A stretch of DNA of 64,000 nucleotides, taken from NCBI GenBank assembly GCA_036504215.1, contig DASXVO010000006.1, positions 1 to 64,000 on the forward strand, written 5' to 3'. This stretch comes from Vicinamibacterales bacterium (GTDB taxonomy: Bacteria; Acidobacteriota; Vicinamibacteria; Vicinamibacterales; Fen-181). Positions 54,025 through 63,464 of the stretch are shown here, in pieces (positions within the stretch are counted from its first letter, which is position 1; each line of letters opens with the position of its first letter). The notes under the pieces are model-generated. The model made no database searches and had not been told where the DNA came from. It saw only the letters and a list, made by a program, of their open reading frames with translations. The translations under genes were made by a program, and so were the position numbers.

Positions 54025-55248
54025 CTACTCCTCGGCTTCCTCTGGGTCCTTTGCCGGCGCGATCCTCTCCTCCAGGAACGTGTTCCATTCGTGACAGTGC
54101 GGGCAATGCCAGAGGAGTTCGGTGCTCCGGTAGCGGCACCGTATGCAGACGTGGGGATCGAGGTAGAAGATCGAGTGGCCGGTCAGCTCGACGTAGCGAT
54201 CGACGAGGGCCGGATCGAGGGTGAGTTCCTGCAACGTCTTCCAGGTCGCTTCGTGAATGGCGAGGCCGTGCGGGTTGTGTGCGAGCGCTTCGAACAGCAG
54301 TTCCAGTGCCTCGGCCGGCTTGCCGCGGGCCGTCAGGTGCCGGGCGACCGCCACTCGCGCCCGCCAGTCCTGGGCATTGGCCGCGATGAGGCGACGGCAC
54401 AGCTCGGGGAATCGGAGCGGTGTGCCGAGCTTCGTGTAGCAGTTCTCCAGGCGTTCGAAGACCAGGTGGGCGCGGTCGGGCGCGACGGTGACGACACGTT
54501 CCCAGGTTGTGGCGGCCTGGGCGGCGTGGCCCTGGGCGAACTGCACATCCCCAAGGTGTATGTACGCCGGCACCGTGCGCGGGTCGAGGCCGATCGCGGC
54601 CGTGAATCGAGCGACGGCAACCTTCTCATCGGATTGCTTCAGCGCCTCGACACCCAGTTCGTTCTCGAGGAACGCGAGGATCTCGTTGTTCCGTGCCTGG
54701 TCGCCGCGTCGCGCCACCTTCGTCAGCCGCCGGCGGATCTCGTACGCCTCCTGCCACTGGTGTTGTTCCTCGTGCAGCTTCTGCAGGTTGACCAGCGCGT
54801 ACTCGTTCTCGGGGTCGAGGCGGAGCACCTCGTTGAACGCTTCGAGCGCACGGTCCACGAACCCGCCGCGCTTGAAATCGAGGCCCAGACAGAGCAGCGA
54901 ATACGCGTGCTCGAGGCGCGTCAGCTTCGGTCGCTGGAGGAGTCCCTGGTGCACCTGGATCGACCGCCCGACCTGCCCCTTCTCGCGGTAGAGGTTGCCG
55001 AGAATCATGTCGATCTCGAGCGCATCGCCGTCCACCGTCGCGGCCTTGGTCAACTCCTCGATCGCCAGATCCGCCTGGTTGGAGACGAGAAAATTCAGGC
55101 CGAGCATGTAGTGGGGCGTGGCGCGGGCCTTCCGACGATCGAACCATCGGCCGTCGTGCAGCTTGTAGCGTTCCCACGCCTTGCCGATGGTGAGGCCGGC
55201 CAGCAGGGCGATTAGCGCGGCGAGCAGCGGCGCGTAGTCGGCCATCAT
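54025..55248 (-). CDS. lapB: LapB/YciM-like TPR protein with rubredoxin-type zinc site
   Basis: In E. coli LapB is a membrane-anchored TPR protein that controls LPS synthesis through FtsH-dependent turnover of LpxC. This 407-residue protein has an N-terminal membrane helix (about 5-22), TPR repeats from about 45 to 350 and a C-terminal four-Cys zinc site (C368, C371, C382, C385: CIRC, then CPHC), the LapB plan. The start is ATG 55248 with GGAGG 7 nt upstream; it overlaps the kdsC stop. Being last in the Kdo cluster supports an LPS role. LpxC is not in the window. Confidence 0.85.
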   Translation of the reverse strand: MMADYAPLLAALIALLAGLTIGKAWERYKLHDGRWFDRRKARATPHYMLGLNFLVSNQADLAIEELTKAATVDGDALEIDMILGNLYREKGQVGRSIQVHQGLLQRPKLTRLEHAYSLLCLGLDFKRGGFVDRALEAFNEVLRLDPENEYALVNLQKLHEEQHQWQEAYEIRRRLTKVARRGDQARNNEILAFLENELGVEALKQSDEKVAVARFTAAIGLDPRTVPAYIHLGDVQFAQGHAAQAATTWERVVTVAPDRAHLVFERLENCYTKLGTPLRFPELCRRLIAANAQDWRARVAVARHLTARGKPAEALELLFEALAHNPHGLAIHEATWKTLQELTLDPALVDRYVELTGHSIFYLDPHVCIRCRYRSTELLWHCPHCHEWNTFLEERIAPAKDPEEAEE

Positions 55249-55793
55249 TGGGCGTCCTCCGGAAGGTAGCGCCGCATCAGGTCGTCCCAACGCCCCTGGC
55301 CGCGCAGGAGGATTTCGACCAGCTCGCGGGCGGCCCCATGGCCGCCGCGCTGGCCGCTGATCCAGTCCACGCGCGACCGCACCTCGTCCACGGCGTCTGC
55401 CGGGCAGGCCGAGAGGCCGACGCGGCGGAGAACCGGCAAGTCGAGCAGATCGTCACCCATGAAGGCGACCTGCCCATCGTCGAGGTGTTCCTGCTCGAGG
55501 AGCTCCGAGTACATGTCCAGCTTGTTGCCGGCGTCCTGCCGGACGATTCGAATGCCGAGTTGCGCGGCACGAACGGTGGTCGCCGCCGACTGCCTGGCGG
55601 AGAGAAGACCTGTGGCCAGGCCAGCCCGGTGCGCCCACACGATAGCCGTGCCGTCCCGGATGCTGAACTGCTTCGACTCGCTGCCGTCCGATTGGATCAG
55701 GATGCGGCCGTCGGTGAGAACACCGTCCACGTCGAAGAGCACCAGGCGAATGCGCGCGGCCTTCTCGGCCAGCGTTCGTTGATCGCAAGGCAT
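55245..55793 (-). CDS. kdsC: 3-deoxy-D-manno-octulosonate-8-phosphate phosphatase
   Basis: KdsC removes phosphate from Kdo-8-phosphate. The 182-residue HAD-family (C0, capless) enzyme has the nucleophile motif LVLFDVDGVLTDG, LLSARQSAATT (motif II) and VAFMGDDLLDLPVL (motif IV), and is of family length. ATG 55793 overlaps the last base of the kdsD stop; its own stop overlaps lapB, so the three genes are translationally coupled. Confidence 0.94.
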   Translation of the reverse strand: MPCDQRTLAEKAARIRLVLFDVDGVLTDGRILIQSDGSESKQFSIRDGTAIVWAHRAGLATGLLSARQSAATTVRAAQLGIRIVRQDAGNKLDMYSELLEQEHLDDGQVAFMGDDLLDLPVLRRVGLSACPADAVDEVRSRVDWISGQRGGHGAARELVEILLRGQGRWDDLMRRYLPEDAQ

Positions 55794-56767
55794 CAGAACA
55801 TTTCGGTCCGCCACAGGTCGTGCAGATGGACGACACCCTCCACCCGACGATCTGGCGCGGTGACGACGACGGAGGTGATCTTGCGCTGTTCCATCAAATT
55901 CAGTGCCTCGACCGCGAGCATCGTCCGCGCGACGGTCACCGGGTGCTCGGTCATCACGTCGCCGGACACCTGATCCAGTATCTGCCGGCCGCTCATGTGG
56001 CGCCGCAGGTCGCCGTCCGTGATGATACCGGCGAGGCGTCCTTCGGCGTCCACCACGCACGTCATGCCCAGGCCCTTGCGCGACATCTCGTAGATGACGT
56101 CGCGCATTGTCGTCTGCAGGTCGACGCTCGGCACGTCCGCTCCCGCGTGCATGATCTGCTCGAGACGCATCAGCCGCTTGCCGAGCTTGCCGCCCGGGTG
56201 CAGGCCTGCGAAATCCTCCTGACGGAAGCCCTTGCGCACCAGGAGCGCCATCGCGAGGGCGTCGCCGAGCGCGAGCGCCGCCGTGGTGCTGGCCGTGGGC
56301 GCGAGATTCAGCGGACAGGCTTCTTCATTGACACGGCAGTCGAGGGTGACGTCCGCAATCTGGCCGAGTGTCGATGTCGGGTCGCCGGTGACGGCCACCA
56401 ATCGGGCGCCGATCCGCCGAATCATCTCCAGCAGCCTGACGATTTCCTCCGTCTCGCCACTGTAGGACAACGCCACCACCACGTCGTCCGCCTGGAGGGC
56501 GCCGAGGTCGCCGTGGATGGCTTCGGCCGGGTGCAGGAAGAACGCCGGGGTGCCGGTGCTCGACAACGTCGCGCCAATCTTGCGCGCGATGATTCCCGAC
56601 TTGCCCATGCCGGTCACGATGACGCGCCCCCGGCAGTCGAAGAGCAGCTGGACCGCCCGGGCGAAGTGATGGTCGAGCCGGTCCACGAGGGCGAGGATCG
56701 CGTCCGCCTCGGTCCGCAGCACCTGCCGCGCCAGTTCGATGTCGGTCACGGGATCGGTCGTCACCAC
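55793..56767 (-). CDS. kdsD: Arabinose-5-phosphate isomerase
   Basis: KdsD converts ribulose-5-phosphate to arabinose-5-phosphate, the first Kdo precursor. The 324 residues contain an N-terminal SIS domain (RVIVTGMGKSGIIARKIGAT and ALSYSGETEEIV) and two C-terminal CBS domains (about 205-320). Length and layout match KdsD/KpsF. The start is GTG 56767 (a second GTG follows). kdsA lies 22 nt upstream. Confidence 0.95.
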   Translation of the reverse strand: MVTTDPVTDIELARQVLRTEADAILALVDRLDHHFARAVQLLFDCRGRVIVTGMGKSGIIARKIGATLSSTGTPAFFLHPAEAIHGDLGALQADDVVVALSYSGETEEIVRLLEMIRRIGARLVAVTGDPTSTLGQIADVTLDCRVNEEACPLNLAPTASTTAALALGDALAMALLVRKGFRQEDFAGLHPGGKLGKRLMRLEQIMHAGADVPSVDLQTTMRDVIYEMSRKGLGMTCVVDAEGRLAGIITDGDLRRHMSGRQILDQVSGDVMTEHPVTVARTMLAVEALNLMEQRKITSVVVTAPDRRVEGVVHLHDLWRTEMF

Positions 56768-56789
56768 GGAAACCCTCTATGTTCTGCGC

Positions 56790-57623
56790 TCACGCGTGCT
56801 TGACGATGGCGTCGATGCGGGTCAGCCGATCGAGCAGTCGGTCGAGCAGGTCCAGGCGCAGCGCGTTCTGCGCGTCGCTTCGCGCCTTCGACGGGTCGTC
56901 GTGTACCTCGAGGAAGACGCCGTCCACGCCCGCTGCGACACCGGCCGAGCCGAGCGGCTCGATGTACTCAGCGAGCCCCGCTGTCACCCCGTCGCCGCCG
57001 CCGGGGAGCTGGAGGCTGTGGGTGATGTCGAAGATCACCGGGTAGCCGAGGTCCCTCAGCATCGGAAACGCGCGCATGTCCACCACGAGGTTGTTGTAGC
57101 CAAACGCCGTGCCCCGCTCGGTCAGCAGTACCCGCGTGTTGCCCGAGTCGGTCACTTTCGCGATGGCGTGGCGCATGTCGCGGGGCGCCAGGAACTGACC
57201 CTTCTTGATGTTCACAACTCGGCCCGTGTTCGCCGCGGCCACGAGCAAATCGGTCTGGCGGCACAGGAACGCCGGTATCTGCAGCACGTCCGCCACTTCG
57301 GCCGCCGGAGCGGCGTGCGAGGGCTCGTGGATGTCGGTCAGGATTGGGACGCCGACGTCCGCCTTGATTCGGCCGAGGATGCGCAGGCCGTCATGGAGTC
57401 CGGGACCACGAAACGACGCGATCGACGTGCGATTGGCCTTGTCGTACGAGGCTTTGAAGATGAAGGGCACCTGGCGCCGCGACGCGATCTCGCGCAGGGA
57501 GAACGCCAACTCCCGCGCGTGTCCTTCGCTCTCGATCACGCAAGGGCCGGCGACGAGCACGATCGGCCTTCCGCCGCCCGCGCACACGCGTCCAATCTCA
57601 ACAGTCTTCGTCACGCCCGACAT
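56790..57623 (-). CDS. kdsA: 3-deoxy-8-phosphooctulonate synthase
   Basis: KdsA condenses arabinose-5-phosphate with phosphoenolpyruvate to Kdo-8-phosphate. The 277-residue TIM-barrel has VLVAGPCVIES, FKASYDKANRTSI, FRGPGLHDGL, TDIHEP and FDITHSLQLPGG. Cys28 in AGPC, His in DITHS and Glu in FLEVHDDP match the metal-dependent class, unlike the Asn form of E. coli. The ATG at 57623 overlaps a TATAAT; GTG 57614 (product starting MTKTVEIG) may be the true start. Confidence 0.95.
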   Translation of the reverse strand: MSGVTKTVEIGRVCAGGGRPIVLVAGPCVIESEGHARELAFSLREIASRRQVPFIFKASYDKANRTSIASFRGPGLHDGLRILGRIKADVGVPILTDIHEPSHAAPAAEVADVLQIPAFLCRQTDLLVAAANTGRVVNIKKGQFLAPRDMRHAIAKVTDSGNTRVLLTERGTAFGYNNLVVDMRAFPMLRDLGYPVIFDITHSLQLPGGGDGVTAGLAEYIEPLGSAGVAAGVDGVFLEVHDDPSKARSDAQNALRLDLLDRLLDRLTRIDAIVKHA

Positions 57624-57627
57624 TATA
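57622..57627 (-). promoter_or_regulatory. TATAAT overlapping the annotated kdsA start
   Basis: A consensus -10 whose last two bases overlap ATG 57623. It ends 7 nt before GTG 57614, the usual distance to a transcription start, so it would fit a leaderless mRNA from the GTG. No -35 is evident. Confidence 0.4.
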
Positions 57628-57666
57628 CAGCCCTGGGCTGCCGCGCCAGTTCGAGGGCGGTCCGCA

Positions 57667-58602
57667 TCATCCCTGCTCGGTCAGGGGGGCGTCCTCAGAG
57701 GGGTGTTCCGCACGCGTGACCAGCGCAACGGCGGGGACGATGATGGCCGCGCCGAGGACGAGGAATCGGTCGACGGGCTCGCCGAGCACGAGCCAGCCGA
57801 GGAACACCGCGATGATCGGGTTCACGTAGGCATAGGTCGCGACCTGTGTCGTGGGCACGTGGCGCAGCAGCCAGATGTACGCCGAGTAGCCGACCCACGA
57901 TCCGAAGACCACCAGGTACAGGACCGCTCCCAAGCTGGTGGCGTTCCAGAGGGCGCGGTGGTGCTGCCCGAGAGCGAGACCGGTGACGGTGTCCACCACA
58001 CCGGCCGCCAGCATTTGCCAGCCGCTCGCCACGAGGGGGTCGACCGGCAGCTTCCACCGCCGCGACAGCACCGACCCGAACGCCCAGCAGAACGACGAGC
58101 CGAGGAGGCCGACGCACGCGAACAACTCGAGCCCTCCCAGCGAGTGCGTGGCGACGAGCTTCGGCCAGACGAGCACGACCATGCCGAGCGCACCGAGGAA
58201 GATGCCTCCGAAGGCGCTCCGTGGGATCCTTCCACCGGTCGGCAGGATGAATCGCTCGACGACGAGGAACCAGATGGGAACGATGGCGACGATCAGGGCG
58301 GCGAGACCCGTGGGGACGTACAACTCGGACCAGGCGAGGATCGCATTCGAGATGCCGAGCAGGAGCACGCCGATGAACGACAGCCGCCAGAATCGCTCGG
58401 CGCTCACGCGAACCTGACGGCCCGTCATCGCACAGAACGCCAGCATCACACTGCCGGAGATGGCGAAGCGGACACCCGCCAGCAGGATCGGGGGAACCCG
58501 TTCGACCGCCACGCGGATTCCGAGGTACGTCGATCCCCAGAAGACGTAGACCAGGGCGAACGCGAGGAGAATCCGGAATCGACGGCTGATGACGACCTCC
58601 AA
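57667..58602 (-). CDS. EamA/DMT-family transporter
   Basis: A roughly 311-residue inner-membrane transporter with ten predicted helices in two EamA repeats, resembling YedA-type drug/metabolite exporters (VYVFWGSTYLGIRVAVE, RFAISGSVMLAF, YVNPIIAVFLGWLVLGE). The only standard start in the right place is TTG 58602, but it overlaps the ribosome site GGAGG (58600-58596). An ATC at 58590, 5 nt after that site, would give a protein beginning with SRR as in relatives. The gene lies between pyrG and kdsA within the Kdo cluster; the substrate is unknown. Confidence 0.88.
   Translation of the reverse strand: MEVVISRRFRILLAFALVYVFWGSTYLGIRVAVERVPPILLAGVRFAISGSVMLAFCAMTGRQVRVSAERFWRLSFIGVLLLGISNAILAWSELYVPTGLAALIVAIVPIWFLVVERFILPTGGRIPRSAFGGIFLGALGMVVLVWPKLVATHSLGGLELFACVGLLGSSFCWAFGSVLSRRWKLPVDPLVASGWQMLAAGVVDTVTGLALGQHHRALWNATSLGAVLYLVVFGSWVGYSAYIWLLRHVPTTQVATYAYVNPIIAVFLGWLVLGEPVDRFLVLGAAIIVPAVALVTRAEHPSEDAPLTEQG
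58588..58600 (-). promoter_or_regulatory. Ribosome site that decides the EamA start (ATC)
   Basis: On the minus strand GGAGG (58600-58596) is followed after 5 nt by ATC (58590-58588), in frame. The only standard start upstream, TTG 58602, overlaps the site and cannot use it. Confidence 0.45.
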
Positions 58603-58623
58603 CCAGCAGCAACCAACGAGAGG

Positions 58624-60288
<1,665 letters not shown>

Positions 60289-61086
60289 TCAGTGATGGGC
60301 GTCAGCCGCGACGAGGCGACGCACCCGGTCGAGATCTGCCGGCGTGTCCACGCCGACCGAATCGTGCATCGTTTCCGCGACGCGAATCCGGAATCCGTGC
60401 TCGAGTGCGCGAAGCTGTTCGAGAGATTCCGCCCGTTCGAGCGGCGTCCGCGGCAGGCCCGCAAACGTCAGAAGGAAGTCGCGACGGTAGACGTACAGCC
60501 CGATGTGCTTGAAACGCGGGCCGGTCCCGATTTCGGTTCCGCCTGGGGTGTCGCGGACGAACGGGATTGGTGCACGTGAGAAGTACAACGCAAAGCCCTG
60601 CCCGTTGGTGACGACCTTCACCACGTTCGGGTCGGCGAGGTCGTCCGGACGATCGATCCGCCGGCAGAGCGTACCCATGGGAATCGTCGGGTCCGCGACG
60701 AGAGGGGCCATCACCTCATCGATCATCTCGGGGGCCAGCAGCGGCTCGTCCCCCTGCACGTTGACGACGAGTTCACATGAGAGAGACGTGACCACCTCGG
60801 CGAGCCGGTCGCTGCCACTGCTATGATCCGCGCGCGTCATCCACGCGATCCCCCCGAACGCCTCGACCACGTCGCGGACACGCTCGTCGTCGGTGGCAAC
60901 GATGACCGCGTCGATGACTCGAGCGGATGCCGCGCGCCGGTACACGTGCTCGATCATCGGGCGGCCACAGATATCGGCGAGAGGCTTGCCCGGGAGACGC
61001 GAGGAGTGATATCGCGCGGGGATGATGGCGACGTGTCGGGCGGCAGCGAGCAAACGGTTGTGCCCGTGGTCCCGTTCGGGGTGCAC
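60289..61086 (-). CDS. kdsB: CMP-Kdo synthetase
   Basis: KdsB couples Kdo to CMP before its transfer to lipid A. The nucleotidyltransferase has AIIPARYHSSRLPGKPLADI, MIEHVYRRA, ATDDERV, VNVQGDEPLLAP and KHIGLYVYRRDFL. With GTG 61086 as start the protein has 265 residues, about 16 more at the N-terminus than most KdsB (about 248). A TATGAT with an extended TG ends 5 nt before this GTG, so the transcript may be leaderless. It is the first gene of the Kdo cluster. Confidence 0.95.
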   Translation of the reverse strand: MHPERDHGHNRLLAAARHVAIIPARYHSSRLPGKPLADICGRPMIEHVYRRAASARVIDAVIVATDDERVRDVVEAFGGIAWMTRADHSSGSDRLAEVVTSLSCELVVNVQGDEPLLAPEMIDEVMAPLVADPTIPMGTLCRRIDRPDDLADPNVVKVVTNGQGFALYFSRAPIPFVRDTPGGTEIGTGPRFKHIGLYVYRRDFLLTFAGLPRTPLERAESLEQLRALEHGFRIRVAETMHDSVGVDTPADLDRVRRLVAADAHH

Positions 61087-61091
61087 GACGA

Positions 61092-61100
61092 ATCATAGCA
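61092..61100 (-). promoter_or_regulatory. Extended -10 promoter of kdsB
   Basis: On the minus strand TGCTATGAT (61100-61092) is an extended -10. It ends 5 nt before GTG 61086, placing the transcription start at or next to the start codon. Confidence 0.45.
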
Positions 61101-61164
61101 CACCGTCAGCCGTGCTACCATCTACGCGGAGCCGGCCAGACGTCGTGTCGATGCGCCGGTCATC

Positions 61165-61680
61165 ATGACGCGGACCGAGGTCGCACTCCTCACGCTCACT
61201 GGCGTACTGCTGGTCGCCTGGCTGACGACCGGCGCCGGTCGCGGCGCGCCCGGGAGCGCCGCCGTCGACCGTTCTACCGCCGCCGCAGCCGCCGACGACG
61301 CGATCAGCCAGGTGGTTCAGGCGCGCACCGGCGAACTGAGGATGCGCCTGAATGGCCCACCCCGGTTCCAGCCGGTCAGGCGGAACCCCTTTGCATTCGG
61401 ACTGACGCCCCAAGCCTCCATCCGACGCGCACCGGCCGCGGTCGTGGCGCTCGCTGAGACCCGGCCGCCACGCCCGGAACTCGTCCTGTCGGGTATCGCC
61501 GAGGACGCAGGGCTCAGTGGACCGGTGCGTACCGCGGTGATCGCCGCGCCTGGTCAGCTGATCCTGGCGAAGGAGGGCGACCGCATCCTGTCGAGGTTCC
61601 TCATCGTCCGCATCGCGGCCGACGCCGTGCAGGTGAGGGATGGGGAGGGGGGCGAGGTCTTCACGCTCGCGCTGAAATAG
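61165..61680 (+). CDS. PilP/GspC-like periplasmic domain protein, hypothetical
   Basis: A 171-residue protein with one N-terminal hydrophobic segment (about 5-24), an Ala-rich linker, RRNPFAFG and a C-terminal beta domain (about 108-171: LVLSGIAEDAG, QLILAKEGDRILSRFLIVRI, VQVRDGEGGEVFTLAL). The last part resembles the homology region of PilP and GspC, which contacts secretins. It is divergent from kdsB and has no pilus or secretion gene next to it. TGCTACCAT at 61113-61121 could be an extended -10. Family assignment is tentative. Confidence 0.7.
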   Translation: MTRTEVALLTLTGVLLVAWLTTGAGRGAPGSAAVDRSTAAAAADDAISQVVQARTGELRMRLNGPPRFQPVRRNPFAFGLTPQASIRRAPAAVVALAETRPPRPELVLSGIAEDAGLSGPVRTAVIAAPGQLILAKEGDRILSRFLIVRIAADAVQVRDGEGGEVFTLALK

Positions 61681-61694
61681 CCGCGGGCTGCAGA

Positions 61695-61735
61695 TGCGAG
61701 GATGAAGGCTGCGTTCGGCAGCCTTCATCCTCGCA
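61695..61735. terminator. 18-bp perfect hairpin between convergent genes
   Basis: Arms TGCGAGGATGAAGGCTGC (61695-61712) and its exact reverse complement (61718-61735) surround a 5-nt loop, between the stops at 61680 and 61738. No U-tract follows on either strand. It likely ends transcription from both sides. Confidence 0.65.
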
Positions 61736-61737
61736 CG

Positions 61738-62571
61738 CTATCCAATAGTCCGGGGTGGTGCGTCTGGAATGCCGTCGCGTCGCTTCAGGCCGGCCAGCGG
61801 CTTGGCGATCTTCGCCGGGCACGGCTGTTTCCAGAGGTGCAGGTAGTCGAATACCAGCTGCCGCTTCATGAGCTGGATCGCGCGCGCGGGATCCACGCCT
61901 TTCGGGCACACCCGCGAGCACTCGCCGGCGAAGTGGCAGCGCCACGGCCCGCTCTCGCCTGACAGGGCCTTCTTCCGTTCGGAGAAGCCTCCGTCTCGGC
62001 TGTCGGCGTTGTAGCGATGGGCCTGCGCGAGCGGCATCGGTCCGGCGTACAGCGGGTCGGTGGCGTAGGTGGGGCAGGCCGCCATGCAGCACCCGCACTT
62101 GATGCAGTAGGAGAACTGCAGGTATGCCTCGAGTTGGTGCGGTGACTGCCAGTACTCGCCGGTCGGCTGCTGTTGCTCGTGCTCGTCGTCGCGGATGATG
62201 TGGGGCTGCGCAGCGACGTGTGCGTTGATCATCGGCACGAGGTCGGGCACGAGATCGCGGATCGTATTGAAGTTGGGGAGGGCAGCGAGCGTGACGAGCG
62301 CGGTGCCGAGCTCCGAGACCTGCGTGTTGCACGCGAGCCGGGGCCGCCCGTTGATGAACATGCCGCACGATCCGCAGACGCCCATGCGACACGAGGCGCG
62401 CCAGGCGAGCGTCGGCGACAGCTTCTCCTTGATCAGCTTCAGTCCTTCGAGCACCGTCATGCCGGCGACGTACGGCAGCGTGTAGTCGTCCCAGTGGGGC
62501 TCGGCGTCCGTCACCGGATCGAACCGGCGGATGCGAAAGACGACATCGGTCGGGGCAAACGTGTCAGCCAT
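61738..62571 (-). CDS. sdhB: Succinate dehydrogenase iron-sulfur subunit
   Basis: SdhB passes electrons from the flavin of SdhA to quinone. The 277 residues have a plant-type 2Fe-2S site (C61, C66, C69 and C81: CRMGVCGSCG), a 4Fe-4S site (CIKCGCCMAACPT) and a CSRVCPKGVDP block completing the 3Fe-4S and 4Fe-4S clusters. ATG 62571 is chosen. It is the last gene of the sdh operon and convergent with the PilP/GspC-like gene. Confidence 0.96.
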   Translation of the reverse strand: MADTFAPTDVVFRIRRFDPVTDAEPHWDDYTLPYVAGMTVLEGLKLIKEKLSPTLAWRASCRMGVCGSCGMFINGRPRLACNTQVSELGTALVTLAALPNFNTIRDLVPDLVPMINAHVAAQPHIIRDDEHEQQQPTGEYWQSPHQLEAYLQFSYCIKCGCCMAACPTYATDPLYAGPMPLAQAHRYNADSRDGGFSERKKALSGESGPWRCHFAGECSRVCPKGVDPARAIQLMKRQLVFDYLHLWKQPCPAKIAKPLAGLKRRDGIPDAPPRTIG

Positions 62572-62595
62572 GGTGTCCCTCTCGAATAGTCCGGG

Positions 62596-62970
62596 CTAGG
62601 CGCCGCGCGCCAACGTGAATCCCGCCCAGGCCGCCCAGGTACCGACCGCGAACAGCACCACGCCCGCGACCACCAGCAGCCCGCTGAGCGCGCGTTTCAT
62701 CCCCCCACTTGGGTTCAGCTCGAACACGATGTTCCGGAGCCCGTAGAATCCGTGGAACAGCGCCGCCCCGAGCAGCAGGACGTACGTCACCAGGAAGAAT
62801 GCACTCTTGGCCCGGAAGATCACGTTCTCCCACCCTACCGGTTCACCCGGCGCCGGGTTGAAGACGCGGACGATCGGTTCGAGGTGCATGATCGTCATGT
62901 GGAGCCCGAGCAGGACCAGGATGATGGCTCCCGCGCCGATGTGCCACGTCCACAAGCGTTGGTCGCGCAT
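62596..62970 (-). CDS. sdhD: Succinate dehydrogenase membrane anchor subunit
   Basis: A 124-residue protein with three membrane helices (about 8-30, 55-80, 92-118). His residues in WTWHIGAG, LGLHMTIMH and ALFHGFYGLRNIVFE are candidates for haem b and quinone binding. The start is ATG 62970 with AGGAGG just upstream; the longer open frame overlaps sdhC in another frame. It lies 8 nt after sdhC. Confidence 0.85.
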   Translation of the reverse strand: MRDQRLWTWHIGAGAIILVLLGLHMTIMHLEPIVRVFNPAPGEPVGWENVIFRAKSAFFLVTYVLLLGAALFHGFYGLRNIVFELNPSGGMKRALSGLLVVAGVVLFAVGTWAAWAGFTLARGA

Positions 62971-62978
62971 GTCTCCTC

Positions 62979-63410
62979 CTAATCCAGGAAGCTGAACCCG
63001 CCGACGATGGCGAGGATGCCGGCGAGAATCATGACGCCGATGGCCAGCGGCCGCTGCTCGTCCACCGAGGTGCGATACGGATACACCGGCTCGATCGGCT
63101 GGCCAATCGCGAAGCCGAGCTCGACGAGCGCGAGCCGGATGCCGTTGAGGGCGTGGAACGCAAAGGCGGCAAACACCAGGTACTCGCCGACCTTGAACGG
63201 AGCGCCCGCGACGCTCCCCATCACGCGGTCCCAGCTCTCCCTGCCGAACGCGCGTGACGCGGTCACGCCGATGTGCATCACGAAATACGCGAGCAGCCCG
63301 AGCCCGGTCAGGCGGTGCAGCGCATACAGATAGCGCTCGAATCCCCACCGCCCGCCAACGAGCCAGCCCTTGAGCCCGAGACGATTCGGACGTCCCTTGT
63401 TCTCAATCAT
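62979..63410 (-). CDS. sdhC: Succinate dehydrogenase cytochrome b subunit
   Basis: A 143-residue membrane anchor with three helices. The conserved LHRLTGLGLLAYFVMHIG gives Ser/Thr-Gly and His for quinone and haem b; FAFHALNGIRLALVELG follows. It lies 54 nt after the sdhA stop and 8 nt before sdhD. Confidence 0.88.
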   Translation of the reverse strand: MIENKGRPNRLGLKGWLVGGRWGFERYLYALHRLTGLGLLAYFVMHIGVTASRAFGRESWDRVMGSVAGAPFKVGEYLVFAAFAFHALNGIRLALVELGFAIGQPIEPVYPYRTSVDEQRPLAIGVMILAGILAIVGGFSFLD

Positions 63411-63464
63411 TGGTGGCCTCTTCCTCCGTGAATCCCGTCGGGCCCAAAACCCAAAGCCTGGAGC

